Part shown: piece after piece, positions 1-8,190 of the stretch | Layout of the letters: each line of letters starts with the position of its first letter | Numbering within the stretch: position 1 is the first letter of the stretch | NCBI RefSeq assembly: GCF_009857885.1 | Contig: NZ_WWER01000007.1 | Coordinates: 1 to 64,000 of the forward strand | Origin: Pusillimonas sp. TS35 | GTDB taxonomy: Bacteria; Pseudomonadota; Gammaproteobacteria; Burkholderiales; Burkholderiaceae_B | Direction of reading: 5' to 3' | DNA: 64,000 nucleotides | Program-made: the position numbers and the translations under genes | Notes under the pieces: generated by a model | Told to the model about the DNA's origin: nothing | The model's database searches: none | Seen by the model: only the letters and a program-made list of their open reading frames with translations

Positions 1-99
1 GAGCATGAAAATATGACTCAGTGGCACGGCGGCCCCTTCGACTCGGCTGCGTTCGATCTGAATGAAGTCAATCAACGACTGATGGAAATTCAGCTCTAG
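1..99 (+). CDS. pRiA4b ORF-3-like IS passenger protein, C-terminal end (partial)
   Basis: The first 32 codons are open in frame 1 and end at TAG 97-99. They align without gaps to the last 32 residues of the protein at 25465-26037: both carry an E-H-E start, a QWHG motif and an (E/N)-(V/E)-N-x-R-L-M tail. The family is a common passenger downstream of IS66-type tnpC. Its biochemical function is not established. Only the 3' end is in the window, so whether the gene is intact cannot be judged. Confidence 0.75.
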   Translation, partial: EHENMTQWHGGPFDSAAFDLNEVNQRLMEIQL

Positions 100-127
100 C
101 GCAAGACGGTACTGGGCGGACGCTTAC
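1..127 (+). mobile_element. IS66-type element, right end (cut by window edge)
   Basis: The window opens inside an insertion sequence. The 28 bp at 100-127 match 23 of 28 bases of 26038-26065. In both places they lie directly after the stop codon of the same passenger gene family. Read on the minus strand both begin GTAA, as IS66-family terminal repeats do (family knowledge). The element end is therefore placed at 127. The transposase genes would lie to the left, outside the window. Confidence 0.7.
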
Positions 128-259
128 CGAAAGGATGTTCGTGCGCTGGCAAAGCATCTGGTTCTTGTGGGAGGCGTAACCATTCTTGATGCAATCGATC
201 CGACACATGTAGAGTCCATAGTAGAAACCTACATTCGCCAGCGCGAAGCGTCGGCATGA
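128..259 (+). pseudogene. Unidentified gene fragment cut by the IS66 end
   Basis: The frame running into the IS end stays open from 128 to a stop at 257-259 (about 43 codons) and has protein-like composition, including RKDVRALAKHLV and VESIVETYIRQRE. It begins exactly at the IS boundary, so it could be the 3' end of a gene interrupted by the insertion. The helical, charged character recalls the N-terminal domain of tyrosine recombinases, but this is too weak to name it. From 260 to 470 no gene was recognised. Confidence 0.25.
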
Positions 260-470
260 TAATGGCTGCCATCGTCGATTGCAGATATGGTGCAAGGAAA
301 AATCGATTGAATAAAGTATTTCAGACGGATGGTTGCGCATGGGACTCCTTAACAGTGATGCAACTCATCCGCCGTCGGCCTTGGTAAGCGTGCCGCGACA
401 AGTCCGGCAGTGTCTTTTAACAAGCTCTCGTAATCATACTTGGGCACTACCGATGTGACGACTCAGAACA

Positions 471-1418
471 TTGCAGAGGCGTGCGTTAACAAAATATCGA
501 AGCATGACCAGATCCGAACATTTCGCCGCTAAGTTGCAACTTGAGTTCCAGCGACAATCCGCATCCACACACTTCGGTGAGATTGCCCTATTTCGTGTTC
601 TACAGGGCACCTTCGGATCGCTCAGACCCATGTTTCACGTCGAGGAGTATCACGGCAATAAACACCAGATCCACTTCGCGACATCTCAGCCTTGGCTCAA
701 ACCGCGAGCCCGCTGCGAGTTGTGCGACCTGCTGCTTATAACCTACTCCTCAACGGGAGATCCACAGGTCAGGCTGATGCTGCTTCAAGCCAAGCTCTCA
801 CGCGTCAAACATTCCGGACTTTGTTCGCCCTCAGGCATGAAGCCGAACTCAACACGGTTTCAGGCTGACTATGTGCAATGGGATCTGCTTTCATCGCGCC
901 CCAGACTCGAGCCCACCAACTCATTCAAGCCGCCGCCAGAGCTTTTGCGTAGCGCACTGGTGCCTTCTATTGGTGCATTCGGCGTCTTTCACCGCGCCGA
1001 CTCCGGATTGATCGATATGTTCTATGCTTCAGCCGACACCTTGCAACCCGTAGGCTCACCAACAGGGAAAGCGGGGCGACTGTGCACCAATGTCAGCCCG
1101 CCCCTACGACACTTCAGTGGCTTTGCTGACATCCCCCAGTGCTGCTGTCTATTCACGTTTGGCAAAGCATTATTCGACCTTCAACTCGGCACCCCCGTTG
1201 TCGGAACCACTGCGAAGGGCGACCGCATGAGAGACGACATTCTTGCCCGTTTTGCAGCAACAGTTCTAACAGCTCATCTTCATCAAGAAGGTGCGAACTC
1301 CGTTCTGATTCCCGAAGTACTGAGGCTTCTAGAACACTCGCCAGAGCATGCGAAAATGGGCGGCTCAGCTCCAAATGTCGTCATCCTTCAAGGTGACGCC
1401 CCTCAAAGCATGGGTTGA
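471..1418 (+). CDS. Hypothetical protein, possible PD-(D/E)xK nuclease
   Basis: This is a 315-residue frame with a TTG start at 471. An ATG in the same frame at 504 is an alternative, and neither has a clear Shine-Dalgarno sequence. I do not recognise the family. Around residues 82-110 the protein reads E-x-CDLLLITY, then a short gap, then LLLQAKLSR. That acidic residue, beta-strand, and Q-x-K in a hydrophobic strand is the layout of PD-(D/E)xK nuclease cores (Mrr- or HsdR-like). Four cysteines near residues 205-225 (CTN and QCCC) could bind metal. It lies in an integrase-bounded element beside an HNH endonuclease, so a defence or restriction role is plausible but inferred. Other possibilities are a cargo gene of unknown role or a DNA-repair protein. 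Confidence 0.55.
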   Translation: MQRRALTKYRSMTRSEHFAAKLQLEFQRQSASTHFGEIALFRVLQGTFGSLRPMFHVEEYHGNKHQIHFATSQPWLKPRARCELCDLLLITYSSTGDPQVRLMLLQAKLSRVKHSGLCSPSGMKPNSTRFQADYVQWDLLSSRPRLEPTNSFKPPPELLRSALVPSIGAFGVFHRADSGLIDMFYASADTLQPVGSPTGKAGRLCTNVSPPLRHFSGFADIPQCCCLFTFGKALFDLQLGTPVVGTTAKGDRMRDDILARFAATVLTAHLHQEGANSVLIPEVLRLLEHSPEHAKMGGSAPNVVILQGDAPQSMG

Positions 1419-1495
1419 TGATTTGAATCGATGATGAAAACCTCGTGAACTCGACCCTCTAGCCGGCAGACGCGGAACGAAAGCAATCGTAGAAA

Positions 1496-2032
1496 TTATG
1501 TTGGCATTTCACGAATTACCTTTGCAAGCCGATCTGCTTCAGCCAGTAAAGCCAGGATCTCCTTTTTTATTTCGAGCAACTGCACGTACTCGGGCGACTC
1601 TTGTGGCAACACGTCGACAGTGGAATACTTCGACAAATACGCCTCAATACGCGCCGACCTCTCTGTTTGATCGGGCCCATTAAGGCCTTCGAGATAATCG
1701 CGCCAGCTTTTATTTCCCTTGGCAGAATTGCAGGGCTTACAACAGGGCAGCAAGTTGCCTAGACGATGGCCATGGCCGCTGAAGTGCGAGTCCTTTACGG
1801 TAGCAAATACGTGGTCCCAAGTTGCAGCCGGGGCATCACAGTATGCACAAAGCAGCGGCTTTTCTGGATCTTGGCCAAGCACAAGAATAGCTTCTCTTAC
1901 GCGTTCATCGATATACTCGTCGCTTGGTGCGATGGCTGCTGCAAAGGCGTGATTTATTGTCGTCTTCCGACGCCTGACAATTATGTACGGCTTTAGGTGG
2001 CCGCGAATAGAGGCATAGAGCATGTAGAGCAA
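1496..2032 (-). CDS. HNH endonuclease
   Basis: The 178-residue protein has a classic HNH zinc-finger nuclease core. It has C-x2-C (CAYC, about residue 62), then DH (WDHV, about 73), then N-LLPCC-x2-C-N-x3-KG (about 92-105), so two CxxC knuckles frame the His and Asn residues. HNH proteins of this size are metal-dependent DNA nickases or endonucleases found in phage, islands and restriction loci. The gene converges on the putative nuclease gene ending at 1418, with 77 bp between them. The C-terminal 60 residues are charged and probably helical. Which DNA it cuts is unknown. The region 2033-2246 upstream holds no recognised gene. Confidence 0.75.
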   Translation of the reverse strand: MLYMLYASIRGHLKPYIIVRRRKTTINHAFAAAIAPSDEYIDERVREAILVLGQDPEKPLLCAYCDAPAATWDHVFATVKDSHFSGHGHRLGNLLPCCKPCNSAKGNKSWRDYLEGLNGPDQTERSARIEAYLSKYSTVDVLPQESPEYVQLLEIKKEILALLAEADRLAKVIREMPT

Positions 2033-2246
2033 TCCAACGGATTTATGACTAAGTGGCGGCTTGCGAGACTTCGCTTGGAACGAGTCAATCGGGCGGCCTA
2101 TGATGCGTCTGCGCGCCAGCCCTTCTATGTGTTAACAGCTTCAAGTTAACTCCCCCGGTGCGCAAGCCAAAGGCCGCTGTGCATATGAAGCAAGCTGGGT
2201 CTTGCAAAGATCGTGGGAAGGCCCTCATTGCGTCGCCCTCCAAATA

Positions 2247-2462
2247 TTAGGAACGCTCGTCAATGAGTCGAGCAACGTCACTCGCACGAAAATAAACACG
2301 CCGGCCAATCTTCTTCTTAGCCGGGCGCCACATCCTTGCAAAGTCAGTGTTGCCGTGCAGCGCCAAACGCAATCCATCTCGACTGCGCTTCAGCACTTCC
2401 GCTAAGTCATCCAAAGATAAAAGGCTGCCATAGCGATCAACAAGTTGCTCTTCCGTCGTCAT
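2247..2462 (-). CDS. Small HTH DNA-binding protein (excisionase/AlpA-like)
   Basis: The 71-residue protein has a predicted helix-turn-helix in the first 45 residues (SLDDLAEVLKRSRDGLRLAL) and a basic wing ending GRRVYFRASDVARLIDE. That pattern is typical of MerR/AlpA/excisionase-type winged helices that read tyrosine-recombinase arm sites or act as small repressors. It sits between the antitoxin gene and the HNH gene, on the same strand as the integrase. A role in directing excision of the element fits the setting but is inferred. The initiating ATG at 2462 lies 33 bp downstream of the antitoxin stop. Confidence 0.6.
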   Translation of the reverse strand: MTTEEQLVDRYGSLLSLDDLAEVLKRSRDGLRLALHGNTDFARMWRPAKKKIGRRVYFRASDVARLIDERS

Positions 2463-2495
2463 CCCGGCCTCCGACGCTCTGCTTTTCTTTGAGAC

Positions 2496-2786
2496 TCAAA
2501 TCGCGGTCACGGTAAGACGCAGCCCAACAGCATGAAGTACCTTGTGTACGGTGGTAAGCGTTGGATTCCCCTTGTCGGACAGCGCTCGAAATAAGGTCTT
2601 CTCCCCCAATTCGGCCCGACGCGCTACTTCCGCCATACCGTGCGCTTTGGCGATTTGTCGCAACGCCACAAGCAGGGCGGCGGGATCGTCCAATTCAATG
2701 ACCGCTTCCAGATAGGCGGCGGCCTCCACAGGATCACGCATTGCCGCAATGGTCGATGCCTCATAGCTTTTGTCACGTGCATTCAT
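2496..2786 (-). CDS. HigA-like antitoxin (HTH)
   Basis: The 96-residue protein has a helix-turn-helix in its second half (GMAEVARRAELGEKTLFRAL, then SDKGNPTLTTVHKVLHAVGL). This is the signature of the short HigA-type antitoxins annotated as addiction module antidote proteins. It would bind its partner toxin and repress the shared promoter. Its start overlaps the stop of the toxin gene by 4 bp (ATGA), so the two are translationally coupled with the toxin first, the usual order for HigBA. It is the second gene of a two-gene operon read leftward. Confidence 0.8.
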   Translation of the reverse strand: MNARDKSYEASTIAAMRDPVEAAAYLEAVIELDDPAALLVALRQIAKAHGMAEVARRAELGEKTLFRALSDKGNPTLTTVHKVLHAVGLRLTVTAI

Positions 2787-3109
2787 GGTCCACCTCGTTC
2801 ACGCCAATCATTCAGATACGCAAGGGCGCGTTTGATCTCAGCGCGCTGTCCGGATTTGTCGCTACCACAAAGCAGCAGCACGACGACTGGTCCCTGCCGA
2901 CTCAAATAGACGCGATAGCCTGGGCCGTGATCGATGCGCAACTCCTGAACACCCTCACGCAGGGGCTTGCAGTCGCCAAAGTCGCCCGCTTGCACGCGCG
3001 CCAACCGTGCTCGGATACGGGCACGAGCTTGCGCATCCTTCAAATCGGCCAGCCACTCTTCGAACGGAGCCCTACCTTCCGCCGTCTGATAAGTTCTTAG
3101 CGTTATCAC
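2783..3109 (-). CDS. RelE/ParE-superfamily toxin (HigB-like)
   Basis: The 108-residue protein of the RelE/ParE (Gp49-like) family begins with the typical T-x-E-G-R-x-PFEEWL helix. Its beta-sheet core carries ELRIDHGPGYRVYL and VVLLLCGSDKSGQ, followed by a KRALAYLNDW helix. Proteins of this family are usually ribosome-dependent mRNA interferases or gyrase poisons, neutralised by the neighbouring HTH antitoxin. The start is GTG at 3109, with AAGG about 8 bases upstream. The length matches intact family members, so it is probably functional. It stabilises the surrounding integrated element (inference). Confidence 0.8.
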   Translation of the reverse strand: MITLRTYQTAEGRAPFEEWLADLKDAQARARIRARLARVQAGDFGDCKPLREGVQELRIDHGPGYRVYLSRQGPVVVLLLCGSDKSGQRAEIKRALAYLNDWRERGGP

Positions 3110-3113
3110 AATA

Positions 3114-3129
3114 GTACCTTATAAGATAC
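3114..3129. promoter_or_regulatory. Palindrome before the HigBA-like operon
   Basis: A 16-bp near-palindrome centred on CTTATAAG with matching GTA/TAC ends lies just upstream of the toxin GTG. It overlaps the Shine-Dalgarno region. Autorepression by an HTH antitoxin through such a site is usual for the family. Its role here is inferred. Confidence 0.35.
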
Positions 3130-3170
3130 CGTTCGTATAGTGCAAATCTTTACTATCATGGCGGCTATAC

Positions 3171-4499
3171 CTATACCTGCGATGAATCGGCGCGCTTCGT
3201 TCCAGGAGGAATGGCACGCTCAAGCACCCGGCGATGCCGATACGGCTGATACCGACCGAGGCTGGCCAGCCCCGCCGGCTTTTGAGCAGCCTCGGAGGGG
3301 GGCTGCATATCACGTTGCTCCCCGCCTCCCCCAACCAACTCCTTGCGCAAGTTCGCCACGCGCTCAGCAGCCTCTCGCACGGGGTTGTCTTCGGCATGCA
3401 CGTACCGCATGAACATGGCAGCAGTTTTATGCGCCGTCAGTGCCATGCCGATCTTGACCGATACACCCGAATTAGCGATGTCTGTAGCCGCTCGATGCCG
3501 GATGCCATGCGTTCCGACATGGGGAACCTCGGCACGCTCCAGGATACGCACCCATCCGTTCTTATAGGTGCCCTCGGACATCGGCTGATCGCCGCGAAAG
3601 ACACTCGGGCAGACATAAGGTGACCCTTTAATGCGCGGCGCCGAGGACAGAAGCTGATATGCGTCTTCGCTCATGGGTTTGGAAATTTTCCCCGTCTTGC
3701 TGTCCGGCCATTCGACGCGGCGATTTTCAAGGTCCACCCACGCCCATTCCAACAGCCTGATCTCAGACATTCGTGCTGCGAAGGAGAACTGCAGACGTAT
3801 GCCCAAGGTCAGTAGCGGATGCTCCAGCCCCTCCTGATCCGCACGATCCAGATACGCGTAGATGCGTACCAGCTCCTCATCGGTGATGAAGCGGGTCTTC
3901 CCCTTCTCTGGGTACATCGGTACATGGCGGCAAGGATTCGAGCCATCCGGACGATAACCCCAGACCTCCGCCATGTTGAGCATCTTGCGCAGGCACGCAA
4001 AGGCCCGGTTGATCGTGGAAGGAATGCGGGAGTAGGCGCGCATCATCTCGCTCACATCAGCACGTGTCAGATCAGGCACCCTGATGCGGCCCAAAGTCGG
4101 AATGATGTAGCGATTGATATGGTCTTGGTAAGTCTCGACCGTGCTTGGCTTGTTGCGAGGCGTCGAATACTCCTCGATAAACTGCTTGCACAATTCCTTG
4201 ACCGTCAACGCTCGGCGGGCCGCAACTTTCGCCGCACTGGGATCGTGCCCCTTGCGAATATCGGCAAGCCAGTCCCGTGCAATTTCGCGCGCCTGGTCAA
4301 CGGTCAACTCCCCAAAGCGGCCGATGGTCGGCTTGCGACGCTCACCCGCATTTGTGCGATACTGAAGGGCAAATATCTTCTTGCCCTTGGTGGTGACTTT
4401 GCAGACAAACCCTGGAACAAGTGTGTCGCGCAGCTCGTAGTCCTTGCCGGCTGCTGCAGCGGTTTCCACAACGGTTTTGGTCAGCTTCAAAATAGCCAT
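3171..4499 (-). CDS. Tyrosine-type site-specific integrase
   Basis: The 442-residue integrase has an N-terminal arm-binding domain (DUF4102-like, residues 1-90), a SAM-like core-binding domain (about 100-200) and a catalytic domain. Catalytic residues are visible: R243 in AARMSEIR, H331 and R334 in HGIRHR, H357, and the nucleophile Y366 in FMRYVH. The usual LGH box reads LTAH here. The ATG at 4499 is chosen over an upstream ATG at 4535 because AGGAGG sits 6 bases before it. The gene is read away from the tRNA-Leu fragment 177 bp upstream of its start, the usual layout for elements inserted at tRNA 3' ends. The protein is full length and probably active. The last 40 residues are poorly conserved-looking and Pro/Gly-rich. 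Confidence 0.92.
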   Translation of the reverse strand: MAILKLTKTVVETAAAAGKDYELRDTLVPGFVCKVTTKGKKIFALQYRTNAGERRKPTIGRFGELTVDQAREIARDWLADIRKGHDPSAAKVAARRALTVKELCKQFIEEYSTPRNKPSTVETYQDHINRYIIPTLGRIRVPDLTRADVSEMMRAYSRIPSTINRAFACLRKMLNMAEVWGYRPDGSNPCRHVPMYPEKGKTRFITDEELVRIYAYLDRADQEGLEHPLLTLGIRLQFSFAARMSEIRLLEWAWVDLENRRVEWPDSKTGKISKPMSEDAYQLLSSAPRIKGSPYVCPSVFRGDQPMSEGTYKNGWVRILERAEVPHVGTHGIRHRAATDIANSGVSVKIGMALTAHKTAAMFMRYVHAEDNPVREAAERVANLRKELVGGGGEQRDMQPPSEAAQKPAGLASLGRYQPYRHRRVLERAIPPGTKRADSSQV

Positions 4500-4634
4500 A
4501 ACGCCTCCTGTTAAATGACGATTTCTAGGAACCAAATAGGAGCCAAGGGAGAGCGAAACTCACCCAAAATCGTCCAATTACAGCGTAATGCTAAACTGAC
4601 CCGACCTTCCGGAAAACCAAGCCTGGCGCGGCTT

Positions 4635-4652
4635 AGCGGGTTCCAGCGGGTT
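4635..4652. repeat. Direct repeat AGCGGGTT, possible integrase arm site
   Basis: The octamer AGCGGGTT occurs at 4635-4642 and again at 4645-4652, with a 10-bp period. The repeats lie between the integrase start and the tRNA-Leu core fragment. One-turn spaced repeats beside an attachment core are typical of arm-type integrase binding sites. The assignment is by position only. Confidence 0.3.
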
Positions 4653-4675
4653 TTATCATCTCAAATTTTTTGATT

Positions 4676-4727
4676 CTCAAAATCCCCCACCGCAAGGCGT
4701 GCCGGTTCGATTCCGGCCCCGACGCCA
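4676..4727 (+). other. attR-like core: 3' fragment of a tRNA-Leu gene
   Basis: The 52 bp run from an anticodon-loop-like CTCAAAATCCCCC (consistent with CAA-anticodon tRNA-Leu) through a variable arm to a T-arm (GTGCCGGTTCGATTCCGGC) and a CCA-like end. The 5' half of a tRNA is absent: the left flank does not pair. This is what remains at the far end of an element integrated into the 3' part of a tRNA gene, so the element lies to the left and contains the integrase. A related, more decayed copy lies at 27372-27422. Confidence 0.75.
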
Positions 4728-4950
4728 ATATCGGAAGTCCGTCTCTGTGACTTACAGAAGCAGCCATTTTTATTTCCCGGTTCTTTCCCAACGGAAGTCC
4801 GCAGCGAAAGGCCGCTGCCGACGCGATTCAGCCATTCGCACAACCTGGGCTGAAGCCCTGTGTTGCGTCGGACGGATCACTGCGCCGCTTTCTCATGCCC
4901 GCTGATGCAGGCGGGTCGGCCGACACGGGCACTTCGGCGAGGCCTCTGAA

Positions 4951-7431
4951 TCAAAAGCCGTAGCGCAGCGTCACGCCAGCATATCGTGGTGATCCGTAAT
5001 GGCCATAGCTGCCGCCAATGCCCTGGTAGTAGGTCTTGTCGAACACGTTGTTGATGTTCAATGTTGCCGCCAGCTTCTTGTTGAACTGGTAGCGCGCCAT
5101 AAGGTTCACCACCGTGTACGCATCCTGCTGCACCGTGCTGTCATAGCGGCGGAAGTACAACGAGGTCTTCGACGTCCAGTTAACGCCACCGCCCACCGTC
5201 AGCCGGTTCCAGGTGCCGCCCAGCCGGTACGTCGTCCACAGGCGCAGCGTGTTGACCGGCAATTGGGTCAGCAACTGCGCGCCTTTTGCGTCTTCACTCT
5301 TGGCATGGCTGAAGCCCGCATGCATGTTCCAGCCGGGCAGGATTTCACCGGCCGCTTCCAGATCGATGCCCGTGGTCTTGGCGCCTTTGGTGGCGCGATA
5401 GGCGGAGTTGTCCGTTCCCGGTACGGTGTAGCCCGCGTCCAGTTCGGCCACATTGTCTTTCTGAGACCGGTATATGGCCACGCTGGTGTTCAGACGGCGA
5501 TTCAGGAATTCCCCCTTCCAGCCCATCTCATAGTTCTTGCCCTCGATGGGATCGAGGACGTTCCCGTTGCGATCCTGGGACGATTGCGGCTGGAAGATGT
5601 CGGTGTAGCTCGCATAGATCGATTGTTCTGGCGTCAGGTCATAGACGATGCCGGCATAGGGAGTGATCTCGCCGCGCGCATGCATGCTGTAGGTTCGCAG
5701 GAAACTGCCGTTCGGGCTGCCGTAGTAGTAGTCGTAGTTGTAATCGGACCGCCGCGCACCCAGAATCAGGTGCACGTCATCGATGGGGTTAAGACGAAAT
5801 GCCGCATAGCTGCCGCTCTGGCGCGATGTCACGTTGAAGATTTCACCGACGGTGCCGGTGTTGCCTGGCCGGGCCATATTGTTGCCCCAGGTGTAGAAAT
5901 TTGCCCTGGTCACACCCACATCCCAGCCTGTGTGCTTGTTCTCGTAGTCCTGGAAGTTGAAGCCCGCGATGAATTCATGCTTTCTTCCGGCCAGATCAAA
6001 GGGGCCGTGGATGGTAACGTCCACACCCGTTTGGGTTTGCGTCGCACCTGCGCGGTAGACCAGCATGCCAGCGTTGCCCGTGGCCTGGTCCAGGAAGGTT
6101 CGCCCGGTCCCCCCCCGATACGAACCGTTCAGACTAGCGCGGTGTACGTTCATGTGGTTGGCGGCGACCTTGAACTGCCAATCATGCGCTAGCGCCTGTT
6201 CGAGGTTCACCGTGTAGTTGGTAGCCTTAAACTCGTCGTACGTCCAGCGGGTGCCGGAACTGGTCGAGCGCGGGAAGCGGGTCGGCTGGCCGTTGGTGAA
6301 AATCAAGGGAACGCCCGGCGCGCCCGTCGGCTTGTAGTGTTGGTGGTCGATGCCAAACCGCAGCAGTGTGGTGTCGGTGAGATCCGTTTCAACCACGCCG
6401 TACAGCGCCTCCTTGTCCTGCGTGTAAGCATCCATGAATGTATGGTTGTCCTGCTTGGCGGCCACCAGCCGGCCCCGCAGTTTGGCGTCGAAGCCGAGCG
6501 GGCCCGAGATATCGGCCTCAGCGCGATAAAGGTCCCACGACCCGGCCCCCACCTGTGCGTAGGCCTGGAACTCATGCGTGGGCCGCTTGCGGATCAGGTT
6601 GACCGTACCGCTCGGGTTGCCGGCGCCTGTCATCAGGCCGGTGGCGCCGCGTACCACTTCCACGCGGTCGTAGAGCGCCATGTCGAGCAAAGTGCTTGGC
6701 ATGGTGCGTGACTGGTTTACCTGTGTGGTCGTCACGCCATCTAGCTGATAAGTATCCAGGGCGCTGCCCCGCGAATAGATGTTGAATCGCTCGCCGCCGT
6801 CCTGGGACATGGTGATACCCGGCGTCTGGTTCAGTACGCCGGTCATGCTGTTGAGTTGCTGATCCTCGATCTGTTGGCGGGTAATGATGCTGATGGATTG
6901 CGGCGTTTCCTTGATCGACAGATTCATCTTCGTCGCGGTGCTGCTGACCGGCACGGTATAACTGCCCGTGCCTTCGCTGACGGGTGCGTCGAAGTGTCCA
7001 AAGACGGCGATCGGTTCCAGAGTTGTCGTTACGTTGGGGTCCGTGCGCTCGGGGCGCAAGGTGTACGCACCATCCGCCTGCCGCACGGCTTGCAAGCCGG
7101 AACCCTTGAGCAGCGTCTGAAAGGCGACCTGCACGTTGCAGCGGCCTTGCAGACCAGCCGTGGCCTTGCCTTGGGTGAGTGTTTCGGGTGCGGTCAGACG
7201 CACGCCGGCGTCCGCGGCCAATTGGTTGAGTGCGGCGGCCAAGGGGCCGGCCGGAACGGCGTAGTGGCGGACGTCGGCGGCTTGAGCGTGCGCCACAGGC
7301 GCCCAGGCCGTCGCGCCGCCGATCAAGCCGGCAACAGCCATGTGCAGGAAGAGCGCCACGGGCCTGATCGAAAAACGCGGCGCGGGGCTGAATGCGCGAT
7401 TGGTGCAGAGGTGGGTACGGCGGCAAAGCAT
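4951..7431 (-). CDS. TonB-dependent siderophore receptor with STN signalling domain
   Basis: The 826-residue outer-membrane receptor has a signal peptide ending near AHAQA (about residue 50). A secretin/TonB N-terminal (STN) domain follows (about 55-125, starting RHYAVPAGPLAAALNQLA). Next come the plug (about 155-280, with RGSALDTYQLDGV) and a 22-strand barrel ending in a terminal Phe (TLRYGF). STN-bearing receptors pass a ligand signal to a FecR-type anti-sigma factor; a FecI-like gene and a fecR remnant lie directly upstream. The substrate is probably a ferric siderophore of the ferrichrome/ferrioxamine/pyoverdine type, but cannot be named. Length and ends look intact. Because FecR is broken, regulated signalling is doubtful even if transport persists. 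Confidence 0.9.
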   Translation of the reverse strand: MLCRRTHLCTNRAFSPAPRFSIRPVALFLHMAVAGLIGGATAWAPVAHAQAADVRHYAVPAGPLAAALNQLAADAGVRLTAPETLTQGKATAGLQGRCNVQVAFQTLLKGSGLQAVRQADGAYTLRPERTDPNVTTTLEPIAVFGHFDAPVSEGTGSYTVPVSSTATKMNLSIKETPQSISIITRQQIEDQQLNSMTGVLNQTPGITMSQDGGERFNIYSRGSALDTYQLDGVTTTQVNQSRTMPSTLLDMALYDRVEVVRGATGLMTGAGNPSGTVNLIRKRPTHEFQAYAQVGAGSWDLYRAEADISGPLGFDAKLRGRLVAAKQDNHTFMDAYTQDKEALYGVVETDLTDTTLLRFGIDHQHYKPTGAPGVPLIFTNGQPTRFPRSTSSGTRWTYDEFKATNYTVNLEQALAHDWQFKVAANHMNVHRASLNGSYRGGTGRTFLDQATGNAGMLVYRAGATQTQTGVDVTIHGPFDLAGRKHEFIAGFNFQDYENKHTGWDVGVTRANFYTWGNNMARPGNTGTVGEIFNVTSRQSGSYAAFRLNPIDDVHLILGARRSDYNYDYYYGSPNGSFLRTYSMHARGEITPYAGIVYDLTPEQSIYASYTDIFQPQSSQDRNGNVLDPIEGKNYEMGWKGEFLNRRLNTSVAIYRSQKDNVAELDAGYTVPGTDNSAYRATKGAKTTGIDLEAAGEILPGWNMHAGFSHAKSEDAKGAQLLTQLPVNTLRLWTTYRLGGTWNRLTVGGGVNWTSKTSLYFRRYDSTVQQDAYTVVNLMARYQFNKKLAATLNINNVFDKTYYQGIGGSYGHYGSPRYAGVTLRYGF

Positions 7432-7639
7432 AAGACGGAAATCCCTCGAGGCGTAGTATTGAACAGCGAGAGGGAGGCCATCGACACGTCGATGTGATCT
7501 TCTCTCATTCTGTAAATCGGATGAGAGTCAAAAACCCGAACTGATTCTTGAAAAAAAGGTTCTGCGATCAGCGCGCGACGATTGATGTCCACCATGGCGG
7601 CGGCTGCATGCGCATGGGCGGGTTGCGCTCCAGCATGGC

Positions 7640-8124
7640 TAGGGGGGCGGTCGGGCGCAGTTTCGGTCAGGATCTCTCCTGCCCGTAACGTCACGCGTCG
7701 CACGGCCTCGCGGTAGTCGACATCCGAGACGTTGCAGGCGTTGATCCAGATTCTTGCTCCCTCTGCCAACAGCAGGTCGCGCCTCTCTCCGATTCCTCTG
7801 GAACAGTCGGCGACAAATGCCAGCGCGAGATGGGGCAGCGGAGTGTGGCGCCAGCCCAGCACCCTCATGCCCAGCACGATGGCGCCGCTTGAGCGCGCCT
7901 TTGCGCGCCGCGGTGGCGCCCGCCAGCACCGCCTCGGCCCCGCCCAAACGCAGCGGCTCGAACCGCTGGCTGACGGCTTCGATGTGATGCCACGCCGTCG
8001 CGTGCTCGGTCCGTTCGCGCAGCCAGGCCTGCCACGCGGTCCGGTCCTGCTCGGTCACACTATCCGCGCGCAACAACGCAAACCAGGTGGCAGCCTGTCT
8101 CAGGCTGTCGAAACCGGCTTTCAT
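7640..8124 (-). pseudogene. fecR-like anti-sigma factor, frameshifted and truncated
   Basis: From ATG 8124 the frame encodes the DUF4880-like N-terminus of FecR (RQAATWFALLRAD, QDRTAWQAWLRE, about 75 residues). Near 7875-7895 the homology passes to a second frame, which continues with the FecR domain (GIGERRDLLLAEGARIWIN, then REAVRRVTLRAGEIL). It then ends without the rest of the FecR domain or the C-terminal region that contacts the receptor. A normal FecR is about 320 residues; here only about 140 are recognisable. A single-base indel plus a 3' deletion explains this. The remnant keeps its place between the sigma factor gene and the receptor gene. Confidence 0.75.
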
Positions 8125-8190
8125 TATGATGCCCCCGGGGACTCGGCTACGACGCTGGACGACGGATTACGGGAAGGCGGCGCCATCGGT

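Noticed and set aside
384-410. GTAAGCGT sequence like an IS66 left end
   Set aside because: Only the first 8 bases agree with the IS66-type end, and no IS66 genes follow it.
4676-4727. Functional tRNA-Leu gene
   Set aside because: The acceptor and D-arm half is missing, and the 5' flank does not pair with the anticodon stem.
4999-6192. 397-codon plus-strand open frame
   Set aside because: It is antisense to the TonB receptor gene, whose protein has clear domains. The plus-strand translation has no family features.
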